A stretch of DNA of 64,000 nt from Pelagibacterium montanilacus (GTDB lineage Bacteria; Pseudomonadota; Alphaproteobacteria; Rhizobiales; Devosiaceae): contig NZ_RZMX01000008.1 of the NCBI RefSeq assembly GCF_003992665.1, positions 1-64,000 on the forward strand, given 5' to 3'. Shown here piece by piece: positions 41,821 through 52,441 of this stretch (positions are counted from its first letter, which is position 1; each line of letters opens with the position of its first letter). The position numbers and the translations under genes are program-made. The notes beneath the pieces were generated by a model. That model made no database searches, had not been told where the DNA came from, and saw only the letters and a program-made list of their open reading frames with translations.

Positions 41821-41870
41821 CCGCTGTCCAGCCCTTTCACGTTCATCTGCAAAGGGCTGGATATCAGCGG
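41821..41870 (-). terminator. Hairpin downstream of msrA
   Basis: A strong inverted repeat: CCAGCCCTTT (41828-41837) pairs with AAAGGGCTGG (41851-41860), with an outer stem CCGCTG/CAGCGG. It lies 10 bases after the msrA stop on the minus strand. The T run is weak, so it may be a weak intrinsic terminator or an mRNA 3' end. Confidence 0.55.
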
Positions 41871-41879
41871 CATGAGCTC

Positions 41880-42491
41880 TCAGAAGGGGTTCTCGCTGGT
41901 GCCCCAGAGAGCCCTGTCGCCCCATAGCTCGGCCAGGCGATTGTCGCGGCCACATCCCACCCGATAGCGCTGGTAATGCGCAGCGTTCTCGATGTGGAAA
42001 TTCTGGTGTTCGTCACCGGCCGCCCAGAATGTGGCTTCGGGCAGGATTTCGGTAGCTATGTCCCAACCGGTCTCTTGGGCGATCGCGGTCTTGCTGGCTT
42101 GGGCCGCGGCGGCCTGCTCGTCATCGAGAGCGAACACCGCGGTCCTGTAATGCTGGCCCTTGTCGCAGAACTGGCCGGATGCATCGGTGGGATCAATCGA
42201 GTGCCAGAACACGGTCATCAAGGTATCGAAATCGACGACCTCAGGATCGTAGGTGACTTCCACGGTCTCGCGATGGCCGGTATCGAAATAGATGACCTGC
42301 TCGTAGGTGGGGTCTTCGACGCTGCCGCCGGCGAAACCCGAAACGGTACCGGTCACGCCCTCGACCTTGTCGAAATTGGCCTCGACCGACCAAAAACATC
42401 CACCGGCAAACAGAGCGGTCGCCGCCTGGGCATTTGAAACACCCCCCAGCAGGGTGATTGCCGCAGCTGCAGCGATAAGCGGAACTCGCAT
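41880..42491 (-). CDS. msrA: Peptide-methionine (S)-S-oxide reductase, exported
   Basis: ATG at 42491 follows GGAGGAAACC. The 203-residue MsrA has an N-terminal signal (VPLIAAAAAITLLGGVSNAQA) and the catalytic GGCFWSVE. HWxS-type segments follow (FWHSIDPTDASGQFCDKGQHYRTAVF, EDEHQNF-like GDEHQNF). It reduces methionine-S-sulfoxide in proteins, here probably in the periplasm. It is next to the prophage target tRNA. A single-domain protein without MsrB. Confidence 0.93.
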   Translation of the reverse strand: MRVPLIAAAAAITLLGGVSNAQAATALFAGGCFWSVEANFDKVEGVTGTVSGFAGGSVEDPTYEQVIYFDTGHRETVEVTYDPEVVDFDTLMTVFWHSIDPTDASGQFCDKGQHYRTAVFALDDEQAAAAQASKTAIAQETGWDIATEILPEATFWAAGDEHQNFHIENAAHYQRYRVGCGRDNRLAELWGDRALWGTSENPF

Positions 42492-42650
42492 GGTTTCCTC
42501 CAATTTTCGTGGGCTCACATTCGTGCCCAACCCGAACACGCACAAATCAAAGCCCTGTGATAGCGAAGCGTTTCGGCATTTCAGGGATTGAACAATAAGG
42601 ACCGTGAAACGATTGAGGCGTATACCGACGCCCTACTCCAGCGGAGGTCC

Positions 42651-43559
42651 ATGATGGATCGTCGACGCGACACCGGCCTTGTCAGTAAGACCAGGCAGTT
42701 CACTCTCGCACTTGCCTACTGGCTCCGCCCTCCCAGAACGGCGAGCCTGCCCTTTCTTTTGGCCGGCACGATCAAGGACCGCCTGATCGCCCCACCTGCG
42801 ATTCCGGACGACACACGCATTCGTCGCCGCCCGGCGGGCTTTGCCGGCCTGGCGCCCGACCTGACCACCGACACTGTGCTGACCGCAATGGACCGGGGGT
42901 TTTACCCCCAGGCCCATTGGGGCGAGATGAAGTGGTGGTCGCCCCCGAACCGGGCCGTCATGCCCTTGCACGCGGTGCATATGGCCAAACGCTTCCGGCG
43001 GACCATGCGCAACAGCGATATGAGGGTGTCCATGGACACGGCGTTCGCTACCGTCATGGAACGTTGCGCCGAACCCCGGAGCAACAGGCAAATTCACCTC
43101 ACATGGATCACCCCCGACGCGATGGAGCTTTATGGCCGCCTGCATTGGGAAGGCCATGCGCATTCGGTGGAGGTGTTCTCTGCCGAGGGTGAGTTGGTCG
43201 GCGGACTCTTCGGGCTTGCGTCCGGACCGTTTTTCTCCGCGCTCTCCATGTTCCACACCGAGGACAACGCATCCAAATTCGCCATCGCCAGCCTCTATCA
43301 CCACCTGGCCGAGGCTGGCTTTCTTGCGGTTGACCACCAGATCATGTCGCCCTGGGTCGAAGCGCTCGGGGGCATAACCCTGGAGCGAGACGCATACACG
43401 TTGCTGCTGGAAAGACCGGGGGCCGTCGAGCTGCCCGTCGGGAAATGGGCGGCGAAGTTCACGCTCGCCGATACGGCCGCATGGCAACCGGCGAACAGTG
43501 AAACCGCCGCGTCCGGAAGCCTCCCGGAAAACCCGGCAGACCTCCGGTGCTCAGGCTGA
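42651..43559 (+). CDS. Divergent leucyl/phenylalanyl-tRNA-protein transferase (Aat-like)
   Basis: The start is ATG at 42651 or 42654 after GCGGAGGTCC. The protein of about 302 residues has the Aat core: GFYPQAHWGEMKWWSPPNRAV, FATVMERCAEP, LTWITPDAM, GRLHWEGHAHSVEVFS and LVGGLFGLASGPFF. The canonical YGxxxGxxFxGESMFS is changed to LASGPFFSALSMFH. It also has a long N-terminal extension (about 60 residues) and a C-terminal tail. It may be an N-degron transferase with altered specificity. Confidence 0.82.
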   Translation: MMDRRRDTGLVSKTRQFTLALAYWLRPPRTASLPFLLAGTIKDRLIAPPAIPDDTRIRRRPAGFAGLAPDLTTDTVLTAMDRGFYPQAHWGEMKWWSPPNRAVMPLHAVHMAKRFRRTMRNSDMRVSMDTAFATVMERCAEPRSNRQIHLTWITPDAMELYGRLHWEGHAHSVEVFSAEGELVGGLFGLASGPFFSALSMFHTEDNASKFAIASLYHHLAEAGFLAVDHQIMSPWVEALGGITLERDAYTLLLERPGAVELPVGKWAAKFTLADTAAWQPANSETAASGSLPENPADLRCSG

Positions 43560-43580
43560 CGCAAACGAACGCCAGCACCA

Positions 43581-45143
43581 CTATCCCGCCAAAGCGCCTT
43601 GCGCCGGTGCACCCCGCTCGATGAGCAGGCGGTTATAAGCATTGAGATAGGCCCGAGCCGAAGCGACCAGGGTATCGGGCTCGGAGGCATTGCCAGACGC
43701 GATGCGCCCGTTCATTTCCAGCCGGACATGGGCGTTGGCCTGGGCGTCGGTGCCCCCTGTCACGCCATCGACCGCGTAGAGCACCAGGTGCGGCTTGGCG
43801 CCGACACCGGTCTTGATCGCGTTGAAGATGGCATCGACCGAGCCGGTGCCGTCATGGTTGACCTCGACCTTGCTGCCATCGACCGACAGCACCAGTTCGC
43901 AGCGGTGAATACCGCCGGTTTTGGAGGTGACGTTCATGTCGACCAGCTTGATCCGATCGGCTGCCGAACCGATTTCGTCGTCGACCAGAGCCACGAGGTC
44001 CTCGTCGTAGACGTGCTTCTTGCGGTCGGCCAGTTCCTTGAAGCGCTGGAAGGCTTCTTGGAACTGGTTGTCAGCCAGCTCATAGCCCAGATCGCGCAGC
44101 TTCTCCTTGAAGGCGTGGCGGCCCGAATGCTTGCCCATAACCAGCGAGGTCGACTTGATACCCACGCTTTCGGGCGTCATGATCTCATAGGTCAGCGCGT
44201 TCTTGAGCATGCCGTCCTGGTGGATGCCGCTCTCGTGCGCGAAGGCGTTCTTGCCCACGATCGCCTTGTTGTACTGGACGGGGAAGTTCGCTGCCGCCGA
44301 GACGATCTTGGACGCGCGGGCGAGATGGGTGCTCTCGATAGTGGTGTGGAACGGCAGCGCGTCGGCACGGGTCTTGAACGCCATGACGATTTCCTCGAGC
44401 GCGGCATTGCCTGCCCTTTCGCCCAGCCCATTGATGGTGCACTCGACCTGCCGCGCCCCTGCCCGCACGCCGGCGATCGAGTTGGCAACGGCCATGCCCA
44501 GATCGTTGTGACAATGAGTCGAGAATATCGCCTTGTCGGAATCGGGCACCATCTCGATCAGATCGTGGATGAGTTGGTAGTAATCCTCCGGAGTGGAATA
44601 CCCCACCGTATCGGGGATGTTGATCGTAGTGGCGCCGGCCTTGATGGCAGCTTCGGTACAGCGGGCGAGAAACTCCAGCGGCGTCCGCGTTGCGTCCATG
44701 CCCGACCATTCCACGTCGTCGATCAGGTTACGGGCCTGGGTCACCGTGTTGGTGACGATTTCGAGCACCTCGTCCTCGGACTTTTTCATCTGGTGGGCCA
44801 GATGAATCGGCGAGGTCGAGACGAACGTGTGGATGCGCCCGCGTCTGGCATGACGCACGGCCTCGCCCGCCCTGTCAATGTCGGCGGGAATGGCTCGGGC
44901 CAGCCCTGCAATCACGGCGTTCCTGGAGCGCTTGGCGATGGTGGCCACGGCCTCGAAATCGCCATTCGAGGCGATCGGGAAACCGGCCTCGATAATATCG
45001 ACGCCCATGGTGTCGAGAATTTCCGCCACCTGGAGCTTTTCCTCAAGCGTCATCGTCGCGCCCGGGCTCTGCTCGCCATCGCGCAGGGTGGTATCGAAAA
45101 TGAAGACGCGGGCGGTGTCGGTGTTCGAGCTTGCCGTACTCAT
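43581..45143 (-). CDS. leuA: 2-isopropylmalate synthase
   Basis: A 520-residue enzyme of the LeuA1 type. The N-terminal TIM barrel has FDTTLRDGEQSPGATM and IFSTHCHNDLGMAVANSIAG (metal-binding His). The linker carries HESGIHQDGMLKN, and the C-terminal regulatory domain (residues about 380-510) should give leucine feedback. It condenses acetyl-CoA with 2-oxoisovalerate, the first step to leucine. No coupled gene; hairpins upstream are listed separately. Confidence 0.97.
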   Translation of the reverse strand: MSTASSNTDTARVFIFDTTLRDGEQSPGATMTLEEKLQVAEILDTMGVDIIEAGFPIASNGDFEAVATIAKRSRNAVIAGLARAIPADIDRAGEAVRHARRGRIHTFVSTSPIHLAHQMKKSEDEVLEIVTNTVTQARNLIDDVEWSGMDATRTPLEFLARCTEAAIKAGATTINIPDTVGYSTPEDYYQLIHDLIEMVPDSDKAIFSTHCHNDLGMAVANSIAGVRAGARQVECTINGLGERAGNAALEEIVMAFKTRADALPFHTTIESTHLARASKIVSAAANFPVQYNKAIVGKNAFAHESGIHQDGMLKNALTYEIMTPESVGIKSTSLVMGKHSGRHAFKEKLRDLGYELADNQFQEAFQRFKELADRKKHVYDEDLVALVDDEIGSAADRIKLVDMNVTSKTGGIHRCELVLSVDGSKVEVNHDGTGSVDAIFNAIKTGVGAKPHLVLYAVDGVTGGTDAQANAHVRLEMNGRIASGNASEPDTLVASARAYLNAYNRLLIERGAPAQGALAG

Positions 45144-45164
45144 GGCTCTGGATCCTTCTTTATC

Positions 45165-45284
45165 GGCCGTCTGCGCGCTGTTTGGTGGGTTGGCAGCAGA
45201 CTACGGCCGGACAATTTCTGTGTTCGGCGTGTGGCACAATCCCCTGACGACCCGCCCGCGTAACGGACTGCCGGTGGTCAGGGG
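45165..45284 (-). promoter_or_regulatory. Paired hairpins in the leuA leader
   Basis: Two inverted repeats lie before leuA. GGCCGTCTGC (45165-45174) pairs with GCAGACTACGGCC (45196-45208, a two-base bulge). CCCCTGAC (45242-45249) pairs with GTCAGGGG (45277-45284). Neither has a T run and I found no Leu-rich leader peptide. The second may end the upstream transcript. Confidence 0.4.
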
Positions 45285-45481
45285 CTGATAAGGAGGAGGG
45301 CTAGCGCGCTGGCGGCAAGCAGGAAGAGACCGGACATGAGAATCGCCCGCTCGGCATGCTGCCTGCGGCTGGCTGATACTGCGATGGCGTCTTTGCGGCG
45401 CATCCGCTCGGCCCTGTCCCGATCCGAAATAACCGGGATACTTTGGGCCAAACCGATCACGGGCGCAACCCCCATGCGCAT
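45278..45481 (-). CDS. Small membrane protein
   Basis: ATG at 45481 lies just after the stop of the upstream membrane gene. The 67-residue protein has a basic middle (DRDRAERMRRKDAIAVSASRRQH) and one C-terminal membrane helix (ILMSGLFLLAASALALLLI). No family is recognised. It is likely co-transcribed with 45483-45911. Confidence 0.6.
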   Translation of the reverse strand: MRMGVAPVIGLAQSIPVISDRDRAERMRRKDAIAVSASRRQHAERAILMSGLFLLAASALALLLISP

Positions 45482-45482
45482 G

Positions 45483-45911
45483 TCAGTTGAAGGCCATGAC
45501 GGCCGATCCGACGGCAAGGATGCTGAAAAGCCCTGCCGCCATGGAAAACCGCTTGCCCTTCTCGGCCGCGCCTTGCTCCCCCGCCCGCAGCTTTTTGTAA
45601 TTGGCGGTGGCCATGCCCACAGCGGCGCTCAGCCCGACCACGGCTGCCATCTTGACCCAGAACCACAGGCCAAGGCCGGCCACGCCCCCGTATTTCAACC
45701 AGACCATGAGCAGTCCCGACACCCACAGGAGCACGAGCCCAACATGGGAGTTCTGCCGCAAAGCAGCGGTCAGCCTGGCCATGCCCTGCTCGACCGGCTC
45801 CTTGGTATCGGCCGAAATCCGACCGGCATTGGAGAGGGCGATGCCCGACCCCATCCCGATGGCGAGACCGATGAAATGCACAAACAGCAATGACTTGATC
45901 AGCAGATCCAT
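45483..45911 (-). CDS. Four-helix integral membrane protein, unknown
   Basis: A 142-residue protein with about four membrane helices (SLLFVHFIGLAIGMGSGIAL; VGLVLLWVSGLLMVWL; WFWVKMAAVVGLSAAVGM; FSMAAGLFSILAVGSAVMAF). His12 and His56 near helix ends recall heme-binding small membrane proteins, but no motif proves this. The start is ATG after GGGAACGGGAA. Confidence 0.7.
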   Translation of the reverse strand: MDLLIKSLLFVHFIGLAIGMGSGIALSNAGRISADTKEPVEQGMARLTAALRQNSHVGLVLLWVSGLLMVWLKYGGVAGLGLWFWVKMAAVVGLSAAVGMATANYKKLRAGEQGAAEKGKRFSMAAGLFSILAVGSAVMAFN

Positions 45912-45929
45912 TTCCCGTTCCCCAACTGG

Positions 45930-46823
45930 CTACTCGCTCAGATCGATCATCCCTTCGGCCAGCACGACTGCCGCGCCGCCTATGCCACCATGCTGGAGCT
46001 TGCCCCCGGCAATGTTCACCTGCAATTCGATCAGGCTGGGGCGGCCCATTTCCCAGCCCTGCCGCAGCTTGAGATTGTGATGGCCGTCTCCCATCTCGGC
46101 CTGCTCGGCGAGAAGACCGATCAGGGCAGCAGCCGCGGCGCCGGTCCCCGCGTCTTCGCCGATCCCCAGCCCCGCGCCGAACATGCGGGCGGCATAATCA
46201 TTGCCACGCTCGTCAGGCGTCGCCGTGAAGGCGTAGACGGCCCCGTGCTTGCCCGGGAAGGTCTCGCTCCATCCCCTGCGCTGCAGGGCGATGTCACGCA
46301 GGGCCGCAGGATCGCGCACCGGCACGAGATAGAACGGAACGCCGGCCGAAAACTGGGCGGGCTTGATCGGGCCGCAGCCGATCTGCTCGGGAGCAAGGCC
46401 AAGCCGAGCCGCGATCTCTTCCGCACCGGGCCCGTCCGAGATTCGCTCGGGCAACCTGGGCAGCCCGATCCGTGCCAGCCCGGTCCGCTTGTCCACACGT
46501 TCAAAGACGGCGGTGATCGACCCGATCTCCAGCTCCAGCCGCACCGCGCTGACCCGCGTGGTCAATCCAAGGAGCACCGAAGCGCCGATCGTGGGGTGGC
46601 CGGCGAAGGGCAGTTCGGTTGTGGGCGTGAAGATGCACAGGCGCGCATTGTGCCGCGCCACTTCGGGGGAGCGGACAAAGACGGTCTCGGAGAGATTGAA
46701 TTCTCCGGCCAACGCCTGCATGCGGGCCGTGGACAAGCCGTCGGCCTTGAGCACCACTGCGAGGGGATTTCCGCTGAGGCGATCACGGGTGAACACGTCC
46801 ATGAGGTAATAGGGGAGCTTCAT
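45930..46823 (-). CDS. PhzF-family isomerase/epimerase
   Basis: ATG at 46823 overlaps the stop of the UPF0303 gene region. The 297-residue protein has the PhzF pattern: DVFTRDRLSGNPLAVVLKAD, SETVFV with the catalytic Glu, IFTPTTELPFAGHPTIGA and GIGEDAGTGAAAAALIG. The reaction in primary metabolism is unknown; PhzF itself isomerises an aminodihydroanthranilate derivative. Probably co-transcribed with the upstream gene. Confidence 0.88.
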   Translation of the reverse strand: MKLPYYLMDVFTRDRLSGNPLAVVLKADGLSTARMQALAGEFNLSETVFVRSPEVARHNARLCIFTPTTELPFAGHPTIGASVLLGLTTRVSAVRLELEIGSITAVFERVDKRTGLARIGLPRLPERISDGPGAEEIAARLGLAPEQIGCGPIKPAQFSAGVPFYLVPVRDPAALRDIALQRRGWSETFPGKHGAVYAFTATPDERGNDYAARMFGAGLGIGEDAGTGAAAAALIGLLAEQAEMGDGHHNLKLRQGWEMGRPSLIELQVNIAGGKLQHGGIGGAAVVLAEGMIDLSE

Positions 46824-47323
46824 CTCCAACGCGCTCCGATCTGGCTGTGATCGACACCAAGGTGCCTGCATATACCGCGCACGACCAGCATGTGATCCTC
46901 ATGTTCGGGGATACCCGAAACGGTGATCGCGCCGATGATCCCCACCCTCGCGACCGCCAACGGGAAGCCGCCACCGGCCAGGACGTATTCCTCGGGCCTG
47001 GCGCCGAAATCGGCCGGCAGCGCGCGCCGCCCCTCCCCGGCCCCATGCTCGAGAACCATCCGATATGTGCTTTTGCCGAAACGCCTGACGACGTTCGCCT
47101 TGCGGCGCACCCATTCGGGATTGTCCGCCGTGGTGCCCGGCAAGGCCATGTAAAAGAGCGGTCGGTCCCAGAACCTGATGTCGCAGACGACGCCGAGCCC
47201 TTCATCGAGGGCGATGTCCCGGATGGCGGAGCCCACCGAGAAAGCGGCTGCCTCGTCGAACGCGGCAAACGTCAGGGTCGCTTCCTGCGCGACGACCTGT
47301 TCGAGATCGGGTTTGATGATCAT
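46820..47323 (-). CDS. UPF0303 family protein
   Basis: ATG at 47323. The 167-residue protein has the UPF0303/HbpS-like pattern: VVCDIRFWDRPLFYMALPGTT, NPEWVRRKANVVRRFG and GGGFPLAVARVGIIGAITVSG, ending EHEDHMLVV. Related proteins bind heme or act in oxidative stress, so a heme or redox role is possible. It is followed without gap by the phzF-like gene. Confidence 0.85.
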   Translation of the reverse strand: MIIKPDLEQVVAQEATLTFAAFDEAAAFSVGSAIRDIALDEGLGVVCDIRFWDRPLFYMALPGTTADNPEWVRRKANVVRRFGKSTYRMVLEHGAGEGRRALPADFGARPEEYVLAGGGFPLAVARVGIIGAITVSGIPEHEDHMLVVRGICRHLGVDHSQIGARWR

Positions 47324-47363
47324 CGTGCCCCCACACCAATGGACCGACCACTGGCATAAACGA

Positions 47364-47391
47364 CGCCGCGGGGCGTGGAAACCCCGCGGCG
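47364..47391 (-). terminator. Perfect 10-bp hairpin between ilvC and UPF0303 gene
   Basis: CGCCGCGGGG (47364-47373) pairs exactly with CCCCGCGGCG (47382-47391) around an 8-base loop. It lies about 55 bases after the ilvC stop on the minus strand. The T run is poor, so termination efficiency is uncertain. Confidence 0.6.
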
Positions 47392-47444
47392 ACAGCAATT
47401 TATAACGATGAGCGCTGCTCCTGACTACGCAGAAGTACCGATCA

Positions 47445-49123
<1,679 letters not shown>

Positions 49124-49311
49124 CGAGGGGTTCAAGGTTGCCGACTTCCGGGCTTTTGCGGTGGCTGGTGGTGCAAGCGGCCGTCCGGACCGAAGCGGGC
49201 GTACCGTACGTTACGGTTCGGGCGCTTGCAAGCTGAAACTGTTCGCTTGCACAAGGGATCGAACAGAGCGAGGAGTGCGTTTATGATGGCACCCAGTTGG
49301 AGGCTGAGGCT

Positions 49312-49725
49312 ATGAGAACGACACGGATTTTTACAGCGATTTTAATGACTTGCGCCGTAGCCTTGCCGGCCGGGAGCCAGGAGACGGACGCGCCGACCTT
49401 TGCGCCGACACCCGGCGTTTCGCTGACCGACACGATCTGGATGCGCACCGATGAGGCGGCGCAGATTCCCGGGTCGATGCAATTGTTCCTCAGTGACGGC
49501 ACCCTGATCTCGACCTCGTGCTGGGAGGGATATCGCCTCTCCAGTTGGCGCCTGATCGACGATGATCGGCTGTCATGGGACGAAGATGGAGCGATGATCT
49601 CAGCGAGGGTGGTGACCCTTGATGAAGCAAATATGGCACATGAGCTCGAACTTGCCACGGAAACGACATTGTTGACCTTTGAGCCCGCGCCGGTGCCCTT
49701 CGTGTGCCCGGACATGCCGCGCTGA
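49312..49725 (+). CDS. Secreted protein, unknown
   Basis: ATG at 49312 after GGAGGCTGAGGCT. The 137-residue protein starts with a signal peptide (RIFTAILMTCAVALPAGSQE). The rest is beta-rich with SMQLFLSDGTLISTSCWEGY and WRLIDDDRLSWDEDG, and two Cys residues that could pair. No domain is recognised. Confidence 0.75.
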   Translation: MRTTRIFTAILMTCAVALPAGSQETDAPTFAPTPGVSLTDTIWMRTDEAAQIPGSMQLFLSDGTLISTSCWEGYRLSSWRLIDDDRLSWDEDGAMISARVVTLDEANMAHELELATETTLLTFEPAPVPFVCPDMPR

Positions 49726-49769
49726 ACCTAATCCCCTGTCCCTGAGCGGGATGTAGTATCGAGGCGATC

Positions 49770-51083
49770 ATGGACAGGATTCGCAATTTCATCGCGCATG
49801 TGAACGGCCAGTTCTGGCTCCTGCCCGGCATCCTGTGCCTCGCGGCGGCCGGGCTTGCCTATGGCATGATCGTGCATGGCCAGACATTGCTCCTGGCCGA
49901 GCCCGGCGAGTTGAGCTGGCTCTATGGCGGAGACGCCCAAACTGCCCTCAACCTGCTCTCGAGCCTGCTCTCGGGCATGATGACCATGACCTCGCTGCTG
50001 ATCTCGGTCACCTTCGTGATCCTGACCCTGGCGGCCAACCAGCTCGGGCCCCGCCTGATCTCGATCTTCGTGGCGGATCGGCAGATACAGTCGGTGATCG
50101 GGCTTTTCATGGGCACGATCCTGTATCTCATCCTTGTCTTGCGCTCGGTGGATCAGGATCTGGGCGCGGACGGGCTGCCCCACCTGGCCGTGACAGTCGC
50201 CAGCGGGCTCACGGTGCTCTGCCTGTTCGCTCTGCTGCTTTATATTCACAAGGTCGCCAATGCGATCGTCGCCGACAACATCGTGCGCGAGGTCGCCGGC
50301 GAGCTGGAAGCCAATATTGCAACGATCCTCGAAGGGGTGGAAGAGGCCGACGAACCCCACCATCCGGGCAGGCCGGACGGACCGAGCACACCGATCGGGT
50401 TGGGCCGTCAGGGCTATGTGCAGGTGATCGACTACAACCACCTGCGCACCATGGCCACCGAGCACGAGGTGATCGTGATGGTGAACGTGCGCCCCGGCCA
50501 TTACATCCAGACCCGCGGCCATCACGTCGAGGTTTTCGGTCGGCGCCTGACCGATGACGGCGAACTGGCCAGCGCTCTGCGTTCGGCCTTCACCATCGGC
50601 AAGCAGCGCACGCCGGCGCAGGATCTGGAATTCGGGATCCGGCAGCTCGTGGAAATCGGCACACGGGCCTTGTCTCCGGGCACCAACGACCCGTTCACCG
50701 CCGAAGTGGTGGTGGACCGGCTGTCCTCTTCGCTCGACGCGATCTTCAGCCGGCATTTCCGTCCCACCATATTGCGCGACGAGGACGGGGAGGTGCGGGT
50801 CATCGCAGACCGAAGCGATGCCATGGGCGTTGTGGACGCCGCGTTCAATCCGATACGGCAGGCCGCGGTGGATCATCCGGCGATCCTGATCCGGATCGCC
50901 GATGCCATTGGACGGCTCGCGCCAAACGCCAGAACGCCCCAGACGCTCGCCGCACTGCGGTCCCAGCTCGACAAGATCAGCCAGACGGCATCGATTGGCA
51001 ACATTGCGCCATGCGATCGCGAAGACATCGCCATGCGCATCGCCTCGGCCCGAGGCGAGCTCGCGCGCTGGCGCGACCGGTAG
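49770..51083 (+). CDS. DUF2254 membrane protein
   Basis: A 437-residue protein with four membrane helices in the first 175 residues (WLLPGILCLAAAGLAYGM; SLLISVTFVILTLAA; SVIGLFMGTILYLILVL; VTVASGLTVLCLFALLLYIH). A cytosolic domain has IGLGRQGYVQVIDY and FGIRQLVEIGTRALSPGTND, the DUF2254 hallmark. Function is unknown. It is convergent with the FMN reductase across a terminator. Confidence 0.88.
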   Translation: MDRIRNFIAHVNGQFWLLPGILCLAAAGLAYGMIVHGQTLLLAEPGELSWLYGGDAQTALNLLSSLLSGMMTMTSLLISVTFVILTLAANQLGPRLISIFVADRQIQSVIGLFMGTILYLILVLRSVDQDLGADGLPHLAVTVASGLTVLCLFALLLYIHKVANAIVADNIVREVAGELEANIATILEGVEEADEPHHPGRPDGPSTPIGLGRQGYVQVIDYNHLRTMATEHEVIVMVNVRPGHYIQTRGHHVEVFGRRLTDDGELASALRSAFTIGKQRTPAQDLEFGIRQLVEIGTRALSPGTNDPFTAEVVVDRLSSSLDAIFSRHFRPTILRDEDGEVRVIADRSDAMGVVDAAFNPIRQAAVDHPAILIRIADAIGRLAPNARTPQTLAALRSQLDKISQTASIGNIAPCDREDIAMRIASARGELARWRDR

Positions 51084-51093
51084 ACCGCGCACC

Positions 51094-51123
51094 AAAAGAA
51101 AAGGGCCGCCCACCGGACGACCC
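51094..51123 (-). terminator. Intrinsic terminator of the FMN reductase gene
   Basis: On the minus strand GGGTCGTCC and GGGCGGCCC (51123-51103) form a 9-bp stem with two G-T pairs around GGT. TTTTCTTTT follows (51102-51094). It lies between convergent genes 49770-51083 and 51155-51763. Confidence 0.75.
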
Positions 51124-51154
51124 CCTTCCCTGTTCAGTTCAATCGAATGCCGGT

Positions 51155-51763
51155 TTATTCGGCGGCGATGGCAGCGATCTCACCCTCGCGGGCCGCCTTG
51201 GTGGCCGTGGTCCACCAGACGAGCTGGTCGAGCATGTCCTTGGCACTGCCGCCGACAGCGTCTTCGATGGTCGCCATTTCGCCGTTCTGGCCCATCGGGT
51301 GAACCTGCATGAACTGGCTGCCGGCGATGTGCACTGCCGAGCGGGTTGAAGCCATCTGCAGCTCGACCATGATGGTGCGCAGGTGCTCGATGGCGCGCGA
51401 TGCACCCATCGATCCGTAGCCGACAAAGCCCGCTGCCTTGTGGTTCCACTCGACGTAAGCCTGATCGAGCGCGTTCTTGAGCGCCCCGGTGATCGAGCGG
51501 TTGTACTCGGCGACCACGAAGATGAAGCCGTCGAACTCGGCGACCTTCTTCTGCCACGCAACGGCGTTGGGGTCCTGGGTCGGGGCCCAGGCATTGGAGG
51601 CGACCTCGTTGAAGAAGGGCAGGTTGAAGTCGCGCAGGTCGAGCAATTCGACCTCGATCTCGTTGCGCTCACGCGCCTTTTCGAGAATCCACTGGGCCGG
51701 CTTGTCGGCAAATCGGGCGTCGCGCGTCGAGGAGATGATGATGCCAATTTTTGGCTTGGACAT
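51155..51763 (-). CDS. NADPH-dependent FMN reductase-like oxidoreductase
   Basis: ATG at 51763 follows AAGGGAATTTCAAA. The 202-residue flavodoxin-fold protein has the FMN phosphate loop IGIIISSTRDARFADKPAQW, then VELLDLRDFNLPFF, FIFVVAEYNRSITGALKNAL and GFVGYGSMGASRAIEHL. It likely reduces FMN, quinones or chromate-like substrates. A single gene with its own promoter region. Confidence 0.9.
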   Translation of the reverse strand: MSKPKIGIIISSTRDARFADKPAQWILEKARERNEIEVELLDLRDFNLPFFNEVASNAWAPTQDPNAVAWQKKVAEFDGFIFVVAEYNRSITGALKNALDQAYVEWNHKAAGFVGYGSMGASRAIEHLRTIMVELQMASTRSAVHIAGSQFMQVHPMGQNGEMATIEDAVGGSAKDMLDQLVWWTTATKAAREGEIAAIAAE

Positions 51764-51989
51764 TTTGAAATTCCCTTCCTGGGCCGGTGTTCGGTATGGT
51801 TCCGAATATGTGGGGCATGCCGGCTCACACAAGGGGGTGGGACAACACAGGCCCGTGTCGTCCGCTTGAATCAGAGACTGCAAAAAGACCTTCAAGTCTT
51901 TGTATTGAATTGGGTTTCTAAAACAGTCAGCGTCACTGTCGTTCAATGGGAAACACTGAAGCTGCCTTTACCGAACGCGTCCGGGCCAC

Positions 51990-52385
51990 TCAGCCCTCGA
52001 TACGGGCGGTGCCGGTTTCGCCATTGTCGCCCACCCAGGTGACGCTGTCGGGTCCGGTCCAGCTCAGAACAAAGCACAGGGGCTGGCCATCATACCAGGT
52101 CTGGAACTGCTGGCAGAGCCGGCCTGCCTCGATCCACCAGCGGCCCGTATCACGCGGTTGGATGAAGGCGCCGAGCCCGAGAGCCTCGCCATCCCCGTTC
52201 ACCTCTCCCGATCGGAGATAATTGAGCGGGAATTCGCCCCCGAGCGGCGCGGCGAGATAGATGCGCTTGCCGATGATCTCGGAGCGGATCTCGGCCTCGC
52301 TGAGCTGTTGGGCCAGCGCCGGACCAGCAGAAAGCAGAAAGAGACAAAGCGATGCCAGAAGTGGGCTGTACCTGGACAGGTTCAT
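51990..52385 (-). CDS. Secreted protein, unknown
   Basis: A 131-residue protein with a signal peptide (LLASLCLFLLSAGPALAQ). The mature part contains IIGKRIYLAAPLGGEFPLNY, RWWIEAGRLCQQFQTWYDGQ and LCFVLSWTG, with two Cys. No domain is recognised, but similar exported proteins with this Trp/Cys pattern are common in Hyphomicrobiales. Ends near the start of the MFS gene. Confidence 0.75.
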   Translation of the reverse strand: MNLSRYSPLLASLCLFLLSAGPALAQQLSEAEIRSEIIGKRIYLAAPLGGEFPLNYLRSGEVNGDGEALGLGAFIQPRDTGRWWIEAGRLCQQFQTWYDGQPLCFVLSWTGPDSVTWVGDNGETGTARIEG

Positions 52386-52441
52386 TGGCGGTCTCCGTTT
52401 TCTCGACGTCGGGTAATGCTACGCGGGAAGCGCCCCGCGGA

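Noticed and set aside
45144-45277. leuA attenuator with leader peptide
   Set aside because: Hairpins exist, but no Leu-rich leader frame and no T run after a hairpin were found.
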